A DNA stretch of 64,000 bases from CAWHMS01 sp963830495 (GTDB lineage: Bacteria > Actinomycetota > Actinomycetes > Propionibacteriales > Nocardioidaceae). Position 1 is the first letter of the stretch, and each line of letters starts with the position of its first letter. Of the stretch, positions 11,271-18,970 are shown piece after piece. The notes under the pieces are model-generated. The model made no database searches, was not told the DNA's origin, and was given only the letters and a program-made list of their open reading frames with translations. Made by a program: the position numbers and the translations under genes. The stretch is from the NCBI GenBank assembly GCA_963830495.1, contig CAWHMS010000001.1, forward strand, positions 372,001-436,000. Direction: 5' to 3'.

Positions 11271-12083
11271 CTAGGCCGACTTGAACTCGCTGCGCATCAG
11301 CCGGATCACACCCGCCACCAGCGGCAGCACGATCCAGATCGTGCTGGCCACGGCGAGCTGGGTCCACTCCTCGCTGGTTAGCCCGCCGTTGAGATCGGGG
11401 TCGAAGAGCGGTGTCTGGGCCGTACCGATGTCGATCCACTCCGCCACGTCATTGAGTGCCTCGACCAGCGTGAAGACGATGCTGAACGCGATCGGCAGCA
11501 CGAAATAGGTCACGATCGCCGCAGCGCTGTTCATCAGCAGCATGCCGAACGCCAGCCCCTGCACGATCGCGGACACCTGCAACACCAAGATGCTCACAGC
11601 GCCCGTGCCTTCGAGGTTCCAGGCGCCGTCTCCGTTGAAGACGGTTCCAGCCAAGACATTGCCCACTGCCGCGACCGCGACCGCGAGCACGACGGCATAC
11701 AGCCCCACGATCAAGGCAGCCGCAACCTTGGCGATGACGACCCGCCCACGGTTCGGCTCGAGAGTGAACGTGACCAGCCCGGTTCGCTGGGTCCACTCAC
11801 TGGTGATCAGCAGGATCCCCAGGACCGGGAGCAGAAAGCCCTGCGGGGTCAAGGTGATGCCAAGCAGATCGATGAAGGTGAGCTCGGCTGCGTCGGCGAA
11901 GACCAAGAACAAGACGACGGCACCGGCGGTGAGCAACGCCATGGCGATGAACAGCCAGAGCCCGGCACGGGTGTCGATCATCTTGCGGAGCTCGACCCGC
12001 ACGAGTCGGGCCATGGGGACGCTGCGGGTCGCGGCTGCCGCCTTGGCTGCGGGAGCGGGGGACGGTGTCGCGGTCGAGGTCAT
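11271..12083 (-). CDS. ABC-2 type transporter permease
   Basis: A 270-residue membrane protein. An Ala/Pro-rich cytoplasmic start is followed by about six hydrophobic segments (roughly residues 43-60, 80-95, 115-140, 160-185, 190-210 and 245-262), the layout of ABC-2 export permeases. The ATG overlaps the TGA of the upstream ATPase gene by four bases, so the two make one transporter by coupled translation. The substrate cannot be told from sequence. Both genes diverge from an ArsR regulator with an unusual double operator between them, suggesting the exporter is part of that regulon. Confidence 0.85.
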   Translation of the reverse strand: MTSTATPSPAPAAKAAAATRSVPMARLVRVELRKMIDTRAGLWLFIAMALLTAGAVVLFLVFADAAELTFIDLLGITLTPQGFLLPVLGILLITSEWTQRTGLVTFTLEPNRGRVVIAKVAAALIVGLYAVVLAVAVAAVGNVLAGTVFNGDGAWNLEGTGAVSILVLQVSAIVQGLAFGMLLMNSAAAIVTYFVLPIAFSIVFTLVEALNDVAEWIDIGTAQTPLFDPDLNGGLTSEEWTQLAVASTIWIVLPLVAGVIRLMRSEFKSA

Positions 12084-12976
12084 GCGGTCACCTTTTCTCG
12101 TGCGTCGTCGGAGGTGAGTTGGAGGAACATCTCCTCGAGACCCGCGCCGTCGGCGGTACGCAGCTCGCTCAGCACGACCCCGGCGGCGGCAGCAGCGCGG
12201 CCGACCTCGAGCGGCTCGGCCTCGACGAGGAAGCCGTCGTGCCGGGGGGTGACAATCAATCCGGCGGAGGTCAGGGCAGCGCCTAGCGCCGACGCGCTCT
12301 CACCCTTGACCAGCGTGCCGTTGCCCGCGAGCAGCCCGGCCTTCGTGCCCTGTGCGACGATCCGGCCGCGGCCGATCACGACCAGCTCGTCGGCGATCAC
12401 CTCCACCTCGTGCAGCAGGTGCGACGACAGCAGCACAGTGCCGCCGCGGCTCGCGAAGTCGCGGAGCAGGCCACGCATCCAGTGGATACCGGCGGGGTCG
12501 AGACCGTTGGCGGGCTCGTCGAGGATCAGCACCGAAGGCTCACCGAGGAGCGCGTTGGCGATGCCGAGCCGCTGCCGCATGCCGAGCGAGTAGTTTCCGA
12601 CGCGTCGCTTGGCCTCAGCCGGGGTGAGTCCGACCAGCTCGAGCATCTCGTCGACCCGGCCGCGGCTCAACCCCATGAGCATCGCACTGAGGGTGAGCAC
12701 CTCCCGACCGGTGCGGCCAGGGTGCTGCGCAGACGCGTCGAGGAGGACACCCACGGTGGTGCCCGGGTTGGGGATGTCGGCGTACGGAACTCCGAGCACG
12801 GTAGCCCGACCACCGGTCACCGGGCTGAGCCCGCAGATCAACCGCATGGTGGTCGACTTGCCCGCCCCGTTCGGACCGAGGAAGCCCGTGACGGTGCCTG
12901 GCTCGACGGTGAAGCTCACGTGGTCGACGGCGGTGAAGCCGCCATACCGTTTGGTCAGGTCCTCGACTTCGATCAT
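12080..12976 (-). CDS. ABC transporter ATP-binding protein (DrrA-type)
   Basis: A 298-residue ATPase of the multidrug/ABC-2 class. It starts MIEVEDLTKRYGGFTAVDHV and shows Walker A GPNGAGKSTT, the signature YSLGMRQRLG, Walker B VLILDEPANGLDPAG and the switch histidine in LLSSHLLHEV. A C-terminal domain of about 80 residues is typical of this class. The ATG at 12976 begins exactly at the conserved N-terminus; the frame is open further upstream but carries no conserved sequence. The gene is translationally coupled to its permease and diverges from arsR. Confidence 0.93.
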   Translation of the reverse strand: MIEVEDLTKRYGGFTAVDHVSFTVEPGTVTGFLGPNGAGKSTTMRLICGLSPVTGGRATVLGVPYADIPNPGTTVGVLLDASAQHPGRTGREVLTLSAMLMGLSRGRVDEMLELVGLTPAEAKRRVGNYSLGMRQRLGIANALLGEPSVLILDEPANGLDPAGIHWMRGLLRDFASRGGTVLLSSHLLHEVEVIADELVVIGRGRIVAQGTKAGLLAGNGTLVKGESASALGAALTSAGLIVTPRHDGFLVEAEPLEVGRAAAAAGVVLSELRTADGAGLEEMFLQLTSDDAREKVTA

Positions 12977-13027
12977 GTCTCTAGTCTTGCCGAGCCGGCC
13001 GACGCCTCGTGCACCGGGACCCGCCTG

Positions 13028-13053
13028 TTTCTCCGTTGACCAGTCAGGTTGTT
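13028..13053 (+). repeat. Single unit of the CCGTYGACC-type dispersed repeat
   Basis: The stretch containing CTCCGTTGACCAGTCAGG followed by TTGTT closely resembles the third unit of the array at 42437-42460 and, in reverse orientation, 57764-57786. It lies in the divergent arsR/ABC spacer. Confidence 0.4.
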
Positions 13054-13071
13054 CAGCGCTCCGGAGACATG

Positions 13072-13107
13072 GTAAGCATTGACTTACGGTAAGCCAGGGC
13101 TTACGAT
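13072..13107 (+). promoter_or_regulatory. arsR promoter overlapped by two tandem GTAAG-N6-CTTAC operators
   Basis: Two copies of GTAAG-N6-CTTAC occupy 13072-13087 and 13089-13104, with starts 17 bases apart and one base between them. The second extends to a perfect 7-base inverted repeat, GTAAGCC-AG-GGCTTAC. Embedded in them is a promoter, TTGACT (13079-13084), 17 bases, TACGAT (13102-13107). Its start site would fall at the arsR ATG (13115). A dimeric repressor bound here would cover both promoter boxes. Confidence 0.7.
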
Positions 13108-13114
13108 ATCCGCC

Positions 13115-13474
13115 ATGACGAGAACTGCCGACGCGGCACTCGACGCGCTGGGCGACCATACCCGCCGCAGCATCGTGCGGTTGCTGGCCGCGCGGCCCCT
13201 CTCGGTCGGTGACGTGGCTGCCGGTCTGCCGGTGAGCAGGCCGGCCGTGTCGCAGCACCTGCGGGTGTTGCAGAGCGCCGGGCTGGTGGCCGTGAGCCGC
13301 CAGGGCACCCGGCGGATCTACCGGCTGGAGGGCGCGGGGGCGGCCGCAGCGCGCGACTTTCTCGACCAGATGTGGGACGTCGCCCTGGCCCGCTTCGCCC
13401 TGCTCGCCGACAACACCAGCGACCCTGGCCGTGTCGATCGGCCACGCACTCCGAACCGAGAGGACCGACCATGA
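13115..13474 (+). CDS. ArsR-family winged-helix repressor
   Basis: A 119-residue winged-helix regulator. The family pattern is clear: LGDHTRRSIVRLLAARPLSV, then the recognition region PVSRPAVSQHLRVLQSAGLV and the wing SRQGTRRIYRL. No metal-binding cysteine pair is present, so it belongs to the non-metal ArsR group usually paired with SRPBCC/AHSA1 proteins. The ATG at 13115 lies seven bases after a -10 box, implying a leaderless message, and its TGA overlaps the next gene's ATG. Self-repression and control of the divergent ABC transporter are inferred from the double operator at 13072-13104. Confidence 0.92.
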   Translation: MTRTADAALDALGDHTRRSIVRLLAARPLSVGDVAAGLPVSRPAVSQHLRVLQSAGLVAVSRQGTRRIYRLEGAGAAAARDFLDQMWDVALARFALLADNTSDPGRVDRPRTPNREDRP

Positions 13475-14181
13475 CCTCGACCAACACCGTCGCACCGCTC
13501 GTCAAGTCGCTCACCCTGCACTGCACCCGCGAGCACGCCTTCGTCGTCTACACCGAGCGCATCGCCGACTGGTGGCCGGTGTCGGACTACAGCATCACCG
13601 GCGCAGAAGCGACCGTCGTCGTCGAGGGCAGGACCGGTGGGCGCATCCTGGAGGTCGATCCGCAGGGTGATGAGCACGTCTGGGGCGAGATCGACATCTG
13701 GAACCCGACCTCGGCGTTGGGCCACTCCTGGCATCCGGGCAGCGACTCTGCGGCGGCGACCCGCGTGGAGGTCACCTTCGAGTCCACGCGGACCGGGTGC
13801 GTGGTCACCGTCGTCCACGGGGGTTGGCCGGCGACCTCGGACGGCGAGAGCTCACGCGGCGGGTACGACGCCGGCTGGGATGCCGTGCTGGCCCGTTACG
13901 GGCTCGTGGCCGAGGCCGAGAGCGCACTCGGGATCGCCTCACGGGGAAGCAATCCTGGTCAGACCCTTGGGTACGTCGGCCGCAGCGGCGCGGTCCAGGA
14001 GCCACAGCGTGCGACGCGTACCGCGAGGCCCGGCCGCCGGGACCTGGACGTCGCCGGCGCGGCTCAGCGCCAGGTGCACCGCCCGCGCCTTCTCCTCACC
14101 GGCGGCGACCAGCCACACCTCCCGAGCCCGGCCCAGCGTCTGCATCGTCATCGTGACTCGAGTCGGCGGCGGCTTCGGTGA
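13471..14181 (+). CDS. SRPBCC (AHSA1-like) protein with antisense-overlapping tail
   Basis: A START-like/AHSA1 protein of unknown ligand, translationally coupled to arsR through an ATGA overlap. The conserved domain spans about residues 10-155 and includes LHCTREHAFVVYTERIADWWP, the EVTFES strand and HGGWP, ending near the helix GWDAVLARYG. This pairing with ArsR is common in actinobacteria. The frame has no stop at the usual place. It runs another 80 residues of low-complexity Arg/Gly/Pro-rich sequence and overlaps the 3' end of pgl on the other strand by 243 bases. The domain call is firm; the real extent of the tail is uncertain. Confidence 0.8.
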   Translation: MTSTNTVAPLVKSLTLHCTREHAFVVYTERIADWWPVSDYSITGAEATVVVEGRTGGRILEVDPQGDEHVWGEIDIWNPTSALGHSWHPGSDSAAATRVEVTFESTRTGCVVTVVHGGWPATSDGESSRGGYDAGWDAVLARYGLVAEAESALGIASRGSNPGQTLGYVGRSGAVQEPQRATRTARPGRRDLDVAGAAQRQVHRPRLLLTGGDQPHLPSPAQRLHRHRDSSRRRLR

Positions 14182-14718
14182 CTGTCGGACAGCGGCTACC
14201 GGGCGGTCGTCGTACAGCGCCGGCCTGCCGGGGAAGAGCGACGCCACGTGACCGTCCGGGCCGACACCGAGCATGAGCACGTCGAACGCCGGCACCGGGC
14301 CATGGTCCTCCGGGTGCGCCGCGCCGGCCAGCTCGTCGGCGTACTGGGCAGCCGCGCGGTCCGGGTCGTCGTCGACGCTGTCGCTCGCCGGCATGGGGTG
14401 CACTCGCTCGGGCGTGGTGCGCAGCTGATCGAGCAGCGCGGCGCGGGCCTGGGTGGCGTTGCGCTCGGCATCTCCGTCGGGGAGGAACCTCTCGTCACCC
14501 CACCAGAAGTCCACCCGGCTCCAGTCGACCGAGTCACGGGCCGGCGAGGCCGCGATGGCGCGGTGGATCCGGTCAGCGATGCCGCCACCGGTGAGGACCC
14601 AGCTCGGCACCTGCCCGGCCGACTGGACGTCGACGAACAGTGTCAGCAGCCGCGCGCAGGCAGCCTGCGCGAGCTCGTCCGGCGTTCTGTGCACGAGCAC
14701 CGTCGGCTGGCCGGTCAT
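13939..14718 (-). CDS. pgl: 6-phosphogluconolactonase
   Basis: Hydrolyses 6-phosphogluconolactone, the second step of the oxidative pentose-phosphate pathway. The 259-residue DevB-type protein has the sugar-phosphate isomerase-like fold with VLTGGGIADR, the VDFWWGDERFLP motif and the catalytic-region DVLMLGVGPDGHVASLFPG. The ATG overlaps the opcA TGA by four bases, which places pgl as the last gene of the tkt-tal-pgi-zwf-opcA-pgl block. Its 3' third is overlapped on the opposite strand by the tail of the SRPBCC gene. Confidence 0.95.
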   Translation of the reverse strand: MTGQPTVLVHRTPDELAQAACARLLTLFVDVQSAGQVPSWVLTGGGIADRIHRAIAASPARDSVDWSRVDFWWGDERFLPDGDAERNATQARAALLDQLRTTPERVHPMPASDSVDDDPDRAAAQYADELAGAAHPEDHGPVPAFDVLMLGVGPDGHVASLFPGRPALYDDRPVAAVRQSPKPPPTRVTMTMQTLGRAREVWLVAAGEEKARAVHLALSRAGDVQVPAAGPRGTRRTLWLLDRAAAADVPKGLTRIASP

Positions 14719-15815
14719 CGCGAGCTCTTGCTCCTCGAGGCCCGCTTCGTGGTGCTCGGCTTGCGTTTGCCGGCGCGTGTCGATGGGCGTGTGGTCGCTC
14801 GGGACGCGGACTTCTTCTTCGACGCCGGCTCGTCGGAGCTTGCCGCGTTCGCGCCGGACAGGTGCTCATCGAGGCCCGAGGTACGCCGCCCCGGAGCGGG
14901 CGGGTCGAGGCCGTGCAGCCTGCAGAGTTCTCGCACGGTCGCCTCGTAGGTGTCATCCGGGTCGAGGCGACGCAGCTCCTCGGCCAGCAGCTCGGTCGTC
15001 TCGCGTCGCTTGAGCGCCACTGGCCGGGTGGCCTCGTTGGGCAGCTTGAACCTCGCCAGCCGGCCGTCCGGTCGCGAGATCTCGACGTCACCGCCCCCGG
15101 TCTCCAGCAGCACGCTCGTGATGCCGGGTCCCTTGGAGCGGGTGCGGTCGATCTGTACGCCGAGCCGGCTGCTCAGCCACGCGATCAGCAGGTCCGCGCT
15201 CGGGTTGACGTGCTCGGCCGCTACCCGACCAGCGCCCACCTTCGCCGGGTACTGGTCGAGCGCCGCGGCGAGCAGCGCCCGCCATGGTGTGAGCCGGGTC
15301 CAGGCCAGGTCGGTGTTGCCGTCGGCATAGTGGACGGCCTGGGTCAGCAACGCCTTCTCCCGGCCGCGCGGCACCGTGGCAACGTCGGTGATGCGGCGCT
15401 GGGCGAGTCGACCGATCGCGTCGCTCGCCGGGTCCTTGGGAGGCTGGCGCGGCCACCAGGCGACCACGGGCGAGTCCGGCAGCAGCAGTGGCAGCACGAC
15501 GCTTTCGGGATGCTTGGCCAGCTCACCCGACATCCGCAACAGCACCGTCTCGCCCGCCCAGCCCTCGCCGATGCTCACCTCGGCATCGAGGTTCGCCGCG
15601 CCACGGGACGAGCGCCGGATCACCAGCAGGATCCGGGACGGGTGCTCCCGCGACACCATCCTGGCCGCCTTGAGCGCGTCGTAGTGATCGCCCTCGTCCG
15701 TGGTCACGACGAACGTCAGCACCATGCCCATGGCCGGCGAGCCGGCCCGACGGCGTGCCGACAGCAGTGCCGAGGCGATCTTGCTCGCGTTGGTGTTGGT
15801 CAGGTCGATCGTCAT
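14715..15815 (-). CDS. opcA: Glucose-6-phosphate dehydrogenase assembly protein OpcA
   Basis: OpcA activates and helps assemble glucose-6-phosphate dehydrogenase in cyanobacteria and actinobacteria. The 366-residue product keeps the family core, with HPSRILLVI, the VVAWWP motif and LAWTRLTPWR. The last 35 residues or so are Lys/Ser/Arg/Thr-rich and disordered, like the tail on UvrA in this window. The gene lies directly after zwf and overlaps pgl by four bases, which fits coupled production of the enzyme and its assembly factor. Confidence 0.93.
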   Translation of the reverse strand: MTIDLTNTNASKIASALLSARRRAGSPAMGMVLTFVVTTDEGDHYDALKAARMVSREHPSRILLVIRRSSRGAANLDAEVSIGEGWAGETVLLRMSGELAKHPESVVLPLLLPDSPVVAWWPRQPPKDPASDAIGRLAQRRITDVATVPRGREKALLTQAVHYADGNTDLAWTRLTPWRALLAAALDQYPAKVGAGRVAAEHVNPSADLLIAWLSSRLGVQIDRTRSKGPGITSVLLETGGGDVEISRPDGRLARFKLPNEATRPVALKRRETTELLAEELRRLDPDDTYEATVRELCRLHGLDPPAPGRRTSGLDEHLSGANAASSDEPASKKKSASRATTRPSTRAGKRKPSTTKRASRSKSSR

Positions 15816-15824
15816 CGGGCCTCC

Positions 15825-17366
15825 TCAGGGTCGACGCCAGCTGCGACCCGAGCGCGCCAGCATGTCGGTCGCCGACTGCGGACCCCAGGTGCCGGCCTCG
15901 TAGGTGTCGGGCTTGCCGCCGTCGCGCGCCCAGTATTCGATGATCGGGTCGAGGATCTGCCAGGACAGCTCGACCTCCTCGTGCTGCGGAAACAGCGGCG
16001 GATCGCCCAGCAGTACGTCGAGGATCAGCCGCTCGTAGGCCTCCGGGCTCGACTCGACGAAGGCGCCGCCGTAGGCGAAGTCCATGTTGACGTCGCGAAG
16101 CTCCATCGATGTACCTGGCACCTTGGCGCCGAAGCGGAGCGTCACACCCTCATCCGGCTGCACCCGGATTACGAGCGCGTTCTCACCCAGCTCCTCCGTG
16201 GCCGTCTGGCTGAACGGCAGGTGCGGCGCGCGCTTGAAGACAACGGCGACCTCAGTGACCCGCCGACCCAGCCGCTTGCCGTGCCGCATGTAGAAGGGCA
16301 CACCGGCCCAGCGTCGCGTGTCGATTTCGAGCTCGATCGCCGCGAACGTCTCGGTGACCGAGTCGGCCGGTATGTCGGCCTCGTCGAGGTAGCCGCGGAC
16401 CTTCTCACCACCCGCCCAGCCGGCGACGTACTGACCGCGCGAGGTGGAGAGGTCGAGCCGCTTCGGCCGCTGGACAGAGCGCAGGATCTTCTGCTTCTCG
16501 ATGCGCAGGCTCTGGGCGTCGAACGACGTCGGCTCCTCCATGGCGATCAGCGCCATCAGCTGCAGCAAGTGGTTCTGGATCACGTCACGTGCCGCGCCGA
16601 CTCCGTCGTAGTAGCCCGCCCGGCCGCCGATCCCGATCTCTTCCGCCATGGTGATCTGCACGTGGTCGACGTAGTTGGCGTTCCAGATCGGCTCGAACAG
16701 CTGGTTGGCGAATCGGAGGGCCAGGATGTTCTGGACGGTCTCCTTGCCGAGGTAGTGGTCGATCCGGAAGACCGACTCGGGCGGGAACACCTCCGAGACG
16801 ATGGCGTTGAGCTCGCGCGCGCTGGCCAGGTTGTGGCCGAACGGCTTCTCGATGACGACCCGGCGCCACGCCCCGGGCCGGTTGTCCGCGAGTTGATGCT
16901 CCTTCAGCTGGCCGACGACGTCGGAGAAGAACTTCGGCGGGATCGACAGGTAGAAGGCATGGTTGCCGCCGGTGCCGCGCTCCCTGTCCAGATCACTGAT
17001 CGTGTCGCGGAGCTGATCGAACGCGACGTCGTCGGAGAAGTCCCCGGGCACGAACCGGAAGCCCTCCTGGAGCTGGCGCCACACCTCTTCGCGGAAGGGC
17101 GTCCTGCTGTGCTCCTTGACGGAGTCGTGCACGATCTCGGCGAAGTCCTGGTTGGCCCAGTCGCGGCGCGCGAACCCGACGAGGGAGAAGCCGGGCGGCA
17201 GCAGCCCCCGGTTGGCGAGGTCGTAGACGGCCGGCATCAGCTTCTTGCGAGACAGGTCGCCGGTGACTCCGAAGAGCACCAGCCCGCAGGGGCCCGCGAT
17301 CCGCGGCAGCCGCCGGTCCTTCGGATCGCGCAGCGGGTTGGCGGAGGTCTCGATCTCTGTCGTCAT
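15825..17366 (-). CDS. zwf: Glucose-6-phosphate 1-dehydrogenase
   Basis: Oxidises glucose-6-phosphate with NADP, the entry step of the oxidative pentose-phosphate pathway. The 513-residue enzyme shows the cofactor motif GVTGDLSRKK (residues 33-42), EKPFGHNLASA and the active-site RIDHYLGKE (201-209). The C-terminal part with YFARDG-like WARDGGKPDTYEAGTWGP is typical. The ATG overlaps the TGA of pgi by four bases, and opcA follows nine bases downstream. A regulatory link through OpcA is expected from the gene order. Confidence 0.97.
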   Translation of the reverse strand: MTTEIETSANPLRDPKDRRLPRIAGPCGLVLFGVTGDLSRKKLMPAVYDLANRGLLPPGFSLVGFARRDWANQDFAEIVHDSVKEHSRTPFREEVWRQLQEGFRFVPGDFSDDVAFDQLRDTISDLDRERGTGGNHAFYLSIPPKFFSDVVGQLKEHQLADNRPGAWRRVVIEKPFGHNLASARELNAIVSEVFPPESVFRIDHYLGKETVQNILALRFANQLFEPIWNANYVDHVQITMAEEIGIGGRAGYYDGVGAARDVIQNHLLQLMALIAMEEPTSFDAQSLRIEKQKILRSVQRPKRLDLSTSRGQYVAGWAGGEKVRGYLDEADIPADSVTETFAAIELEIDTRRWAGVPFYMRHGKRLGRRVTEVAVVFKRAPHLPFSQTATEELGENALVIRVQPDEGVTLRFGAKVPGTSMELRDVNMDFAYGGAFVESSPEAYERLILDVLLGDPPLFPQHEEVELSWQILDPIIEYWARDGGKPDTYEAGTWGPQSATDMLARSGRSWRRP

Positions 17367-18970
17367 GCGAGCAGTTCCTGCACCCGGTCGACGCCGGTGG
17401 GGTCGGTGAGATGTAGCCGGAGCACGGGTCGGCCCTGCTCGGCGAGCACCGCCGCGTCGCCGGCAGCCTGCGCCGCGATCAGGTCGCCGAAGCTGAACGG
17501 CCGCCCGGGGATCTCGACATCGGAGATCTCGCGGGTGGTGATCTGGAGGAAGACCCCCTGCGGTGGGCCGCCCTTGTGGTACTGCCCGGTGGAGTGCAGG
17601 AAGCGCGGGCCCCAGCCGAAGGTCACCGGGCGCTCGGTACGTCGGGCCAACGGCGTGCGTACGCCGGCCAGTCCCGCGTCTCTCACCGCGTCCGCGTAGG
17701 CCATGACCGCGAGGTAGCCGTCGCCCTGCAGGCGCGCCAGCAGTGCGTCGACCGCCGCACTGAGCGTGGAGACGCCGTCGAGCAGCCCGGTCGAGCCGCG
17801 CACGTCGATGCCGCCCTCGGAGAAGGCAGCCGGCGTCTCTGCCGGGCGTTCGTCGAGCAACCCACGAGCCGCCTTCTTCGCGCTCTCGACATCCGGCTGG
17901 TCGAAGGGGTTGATGCCGATGATCCGTCCCGCCACCGCCGTGGCGGTCTCCCAGAGCAACAGCAGCGCGCCGAGTGTGCCGGACGTCGCGACGGCCCGAT
18001 CGGGCGCTGCGCTGCCGTCATCCTGGGTCAGCACCGCCACGGAGACGTCGCGGGCGGGGGACCTGACCTCGGGGGCATCGGTCGAGTCGACGGGTACCGG
18101 CAGCACCCCCTTGCCCTGCTTGCCGGTCGACTCGGCGATCAACTGCTCGGCCCAGCCCGCGAAGCCCACGATCCCCGACTCTGCGTCGGCGATGGCGAGC
18201 TTGTCGCGTCCGTGGCCACCGGCGATCGCCACCCCGAGCACGAGTCCGGGGTTGTCGGGAGCATCCTCGGCCAGCGCCGGCATGACCTCCTCCGCCTCGT
18301 CGAGAAGGTCGGCCACGTCGATGCCGGCGAGGCCCGTCGGCACCAACCCGAAGGCCGTCAGTGCGCTGTACCGACCCCCCACGTCGGGGTCGGCGAGGAA
18401 CACCCGGCGGTAGCCCTCGTCCCGGGCCAGCTTCTCCAGGCCCGAGCCGGGGTCGGTGACCGCGACGAACCGTGACGGGGGGTCGATCCCGGCGGCCGCG
18501 AACGCCGCCGCGAAGGCGCGCCGCTGGCTGTCGGTCTCGGCCGTCGACCCGGACTTGCTCGATACTACGACCACGGTGCGCTGGAGATCGGTGGCGAGGG
18601 TGCGGGCGACGACGTGCGGATTGGTCGAGTCGAGGATCGTGAGCGGTACGTCGTACGTGCGTGCGATGACCTCGGGCGCCAACGACGAGCCACCCATCCC
18701 GCAGAGGACCACCCGGTCGACACCCTCCGACCACAGCTCGGCGCGCAGCGCGTCGATCTCGGCCAGTAGCGGTCGGGAGGTGGTCGGTAGCGTCACCCAA
18801 CCAAGCCGGATCGACGCCTCGGGCTCGGCCTCCCGCCCCCAGAGGGTCGAATCCTGCGCGGCGATCCGACTGGCCACCTTGTCGGCGACCAGCTGCTCGA
18901 GCAGCTCGGCGTCGGCGGCGACCTGGTCTGCCGCCCCGCCTGCGGCACGAACCCGCAGCGGGTCTCTCAT
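17363..18970 (-). CDS. pgi: Glucose-6-phosphate isomerase
   Basis: Interconverts glucose-6-phosphate and fructose-6-phosphate, linking glycolysis and the pentose-phosphate pathway. This 535-residue protein belongs to the divergent actinobacterial branch found between tal and zwf. SIS-type sugar-phosphate motifs are visible: VVLCGMGGSSLAPEVIA, VVVVSSKSGSTAET and, later, INPFDQPDVESAKKAA near the catalytic region. The C-terminal ERPVTFGWGPRFLHSTGQYH is characteristic of the branch. Both gene ends overlap neighbours by four bases (tal upstream, zwf downstream). In some actinobacteria tal and pgi are fused; here they are separate. Confidence 0.93.
   Translation of the reverse strand: MRDPLRVRAAGGAADQVAADAELLEQLVADKVASRIAAQDSTLWGREAEPEASIRLGWVTLPTTSRPLLAEIDALRAELWSEGVDRVVLCGMGGSSLAPEVIARTYDVPLTILDSTNPHVVARTLATDLQRTVVVVSSKSGSTAETDSQRRAFAAAFAAAGIDPPSRFVAVTDPGSGLEKLARDEGYRRVFLADPDVGGRYSALTAFGLVPTGLAGIDVADLLDEAEEVMPALAEDAPDNPGLVLGVAIAGGHGRDKLAIADAESGIVGFAGWAEQLIAESTGKQGKGVLPVPVDSTDAPEVRSPARDVSVAVLTQDDGSAAPDRAVATSGTLGALLLLWETATAVAGRIIGINPFDQPDVESAKKAARGLLDERPAETPAAFSEGGIDVRGSTGLLDGVSTLSAAVDALLARLQGDGYLAVMAYADAVRDAGLAGVRTPLARRTERPVTFGWGPRFLHSTGQYHKGGPPQGVFLQITTREISDVEIPGRPFSFGDLIAAQAAGDAAVLAEQGRPVLRLHLTDPTGVDRVQELLA

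Noticed and set aside
13072..13104. GTAAG/CTTAC sites considered as DtxR iron boxes
   Set aside because: Half-sites resemble the iron box at 36989, but the geometry differs: GTAAG-N6-CTTAC twice rather than GGTAAG-N1-CTTACC. The adjacent arsR gene is the simpler owner.
14640..17699. Very long plus-strand open frame (over 1000 codons) opposite opcA and zwf
   Set aside because: Antisense to well-conserved genes and Arg/Gly/His-rich with no family motif. Long stop-free antisense frames are expected at this G+C content. The same applies to 20255-22423, 50376-52676 and 2432-4120.
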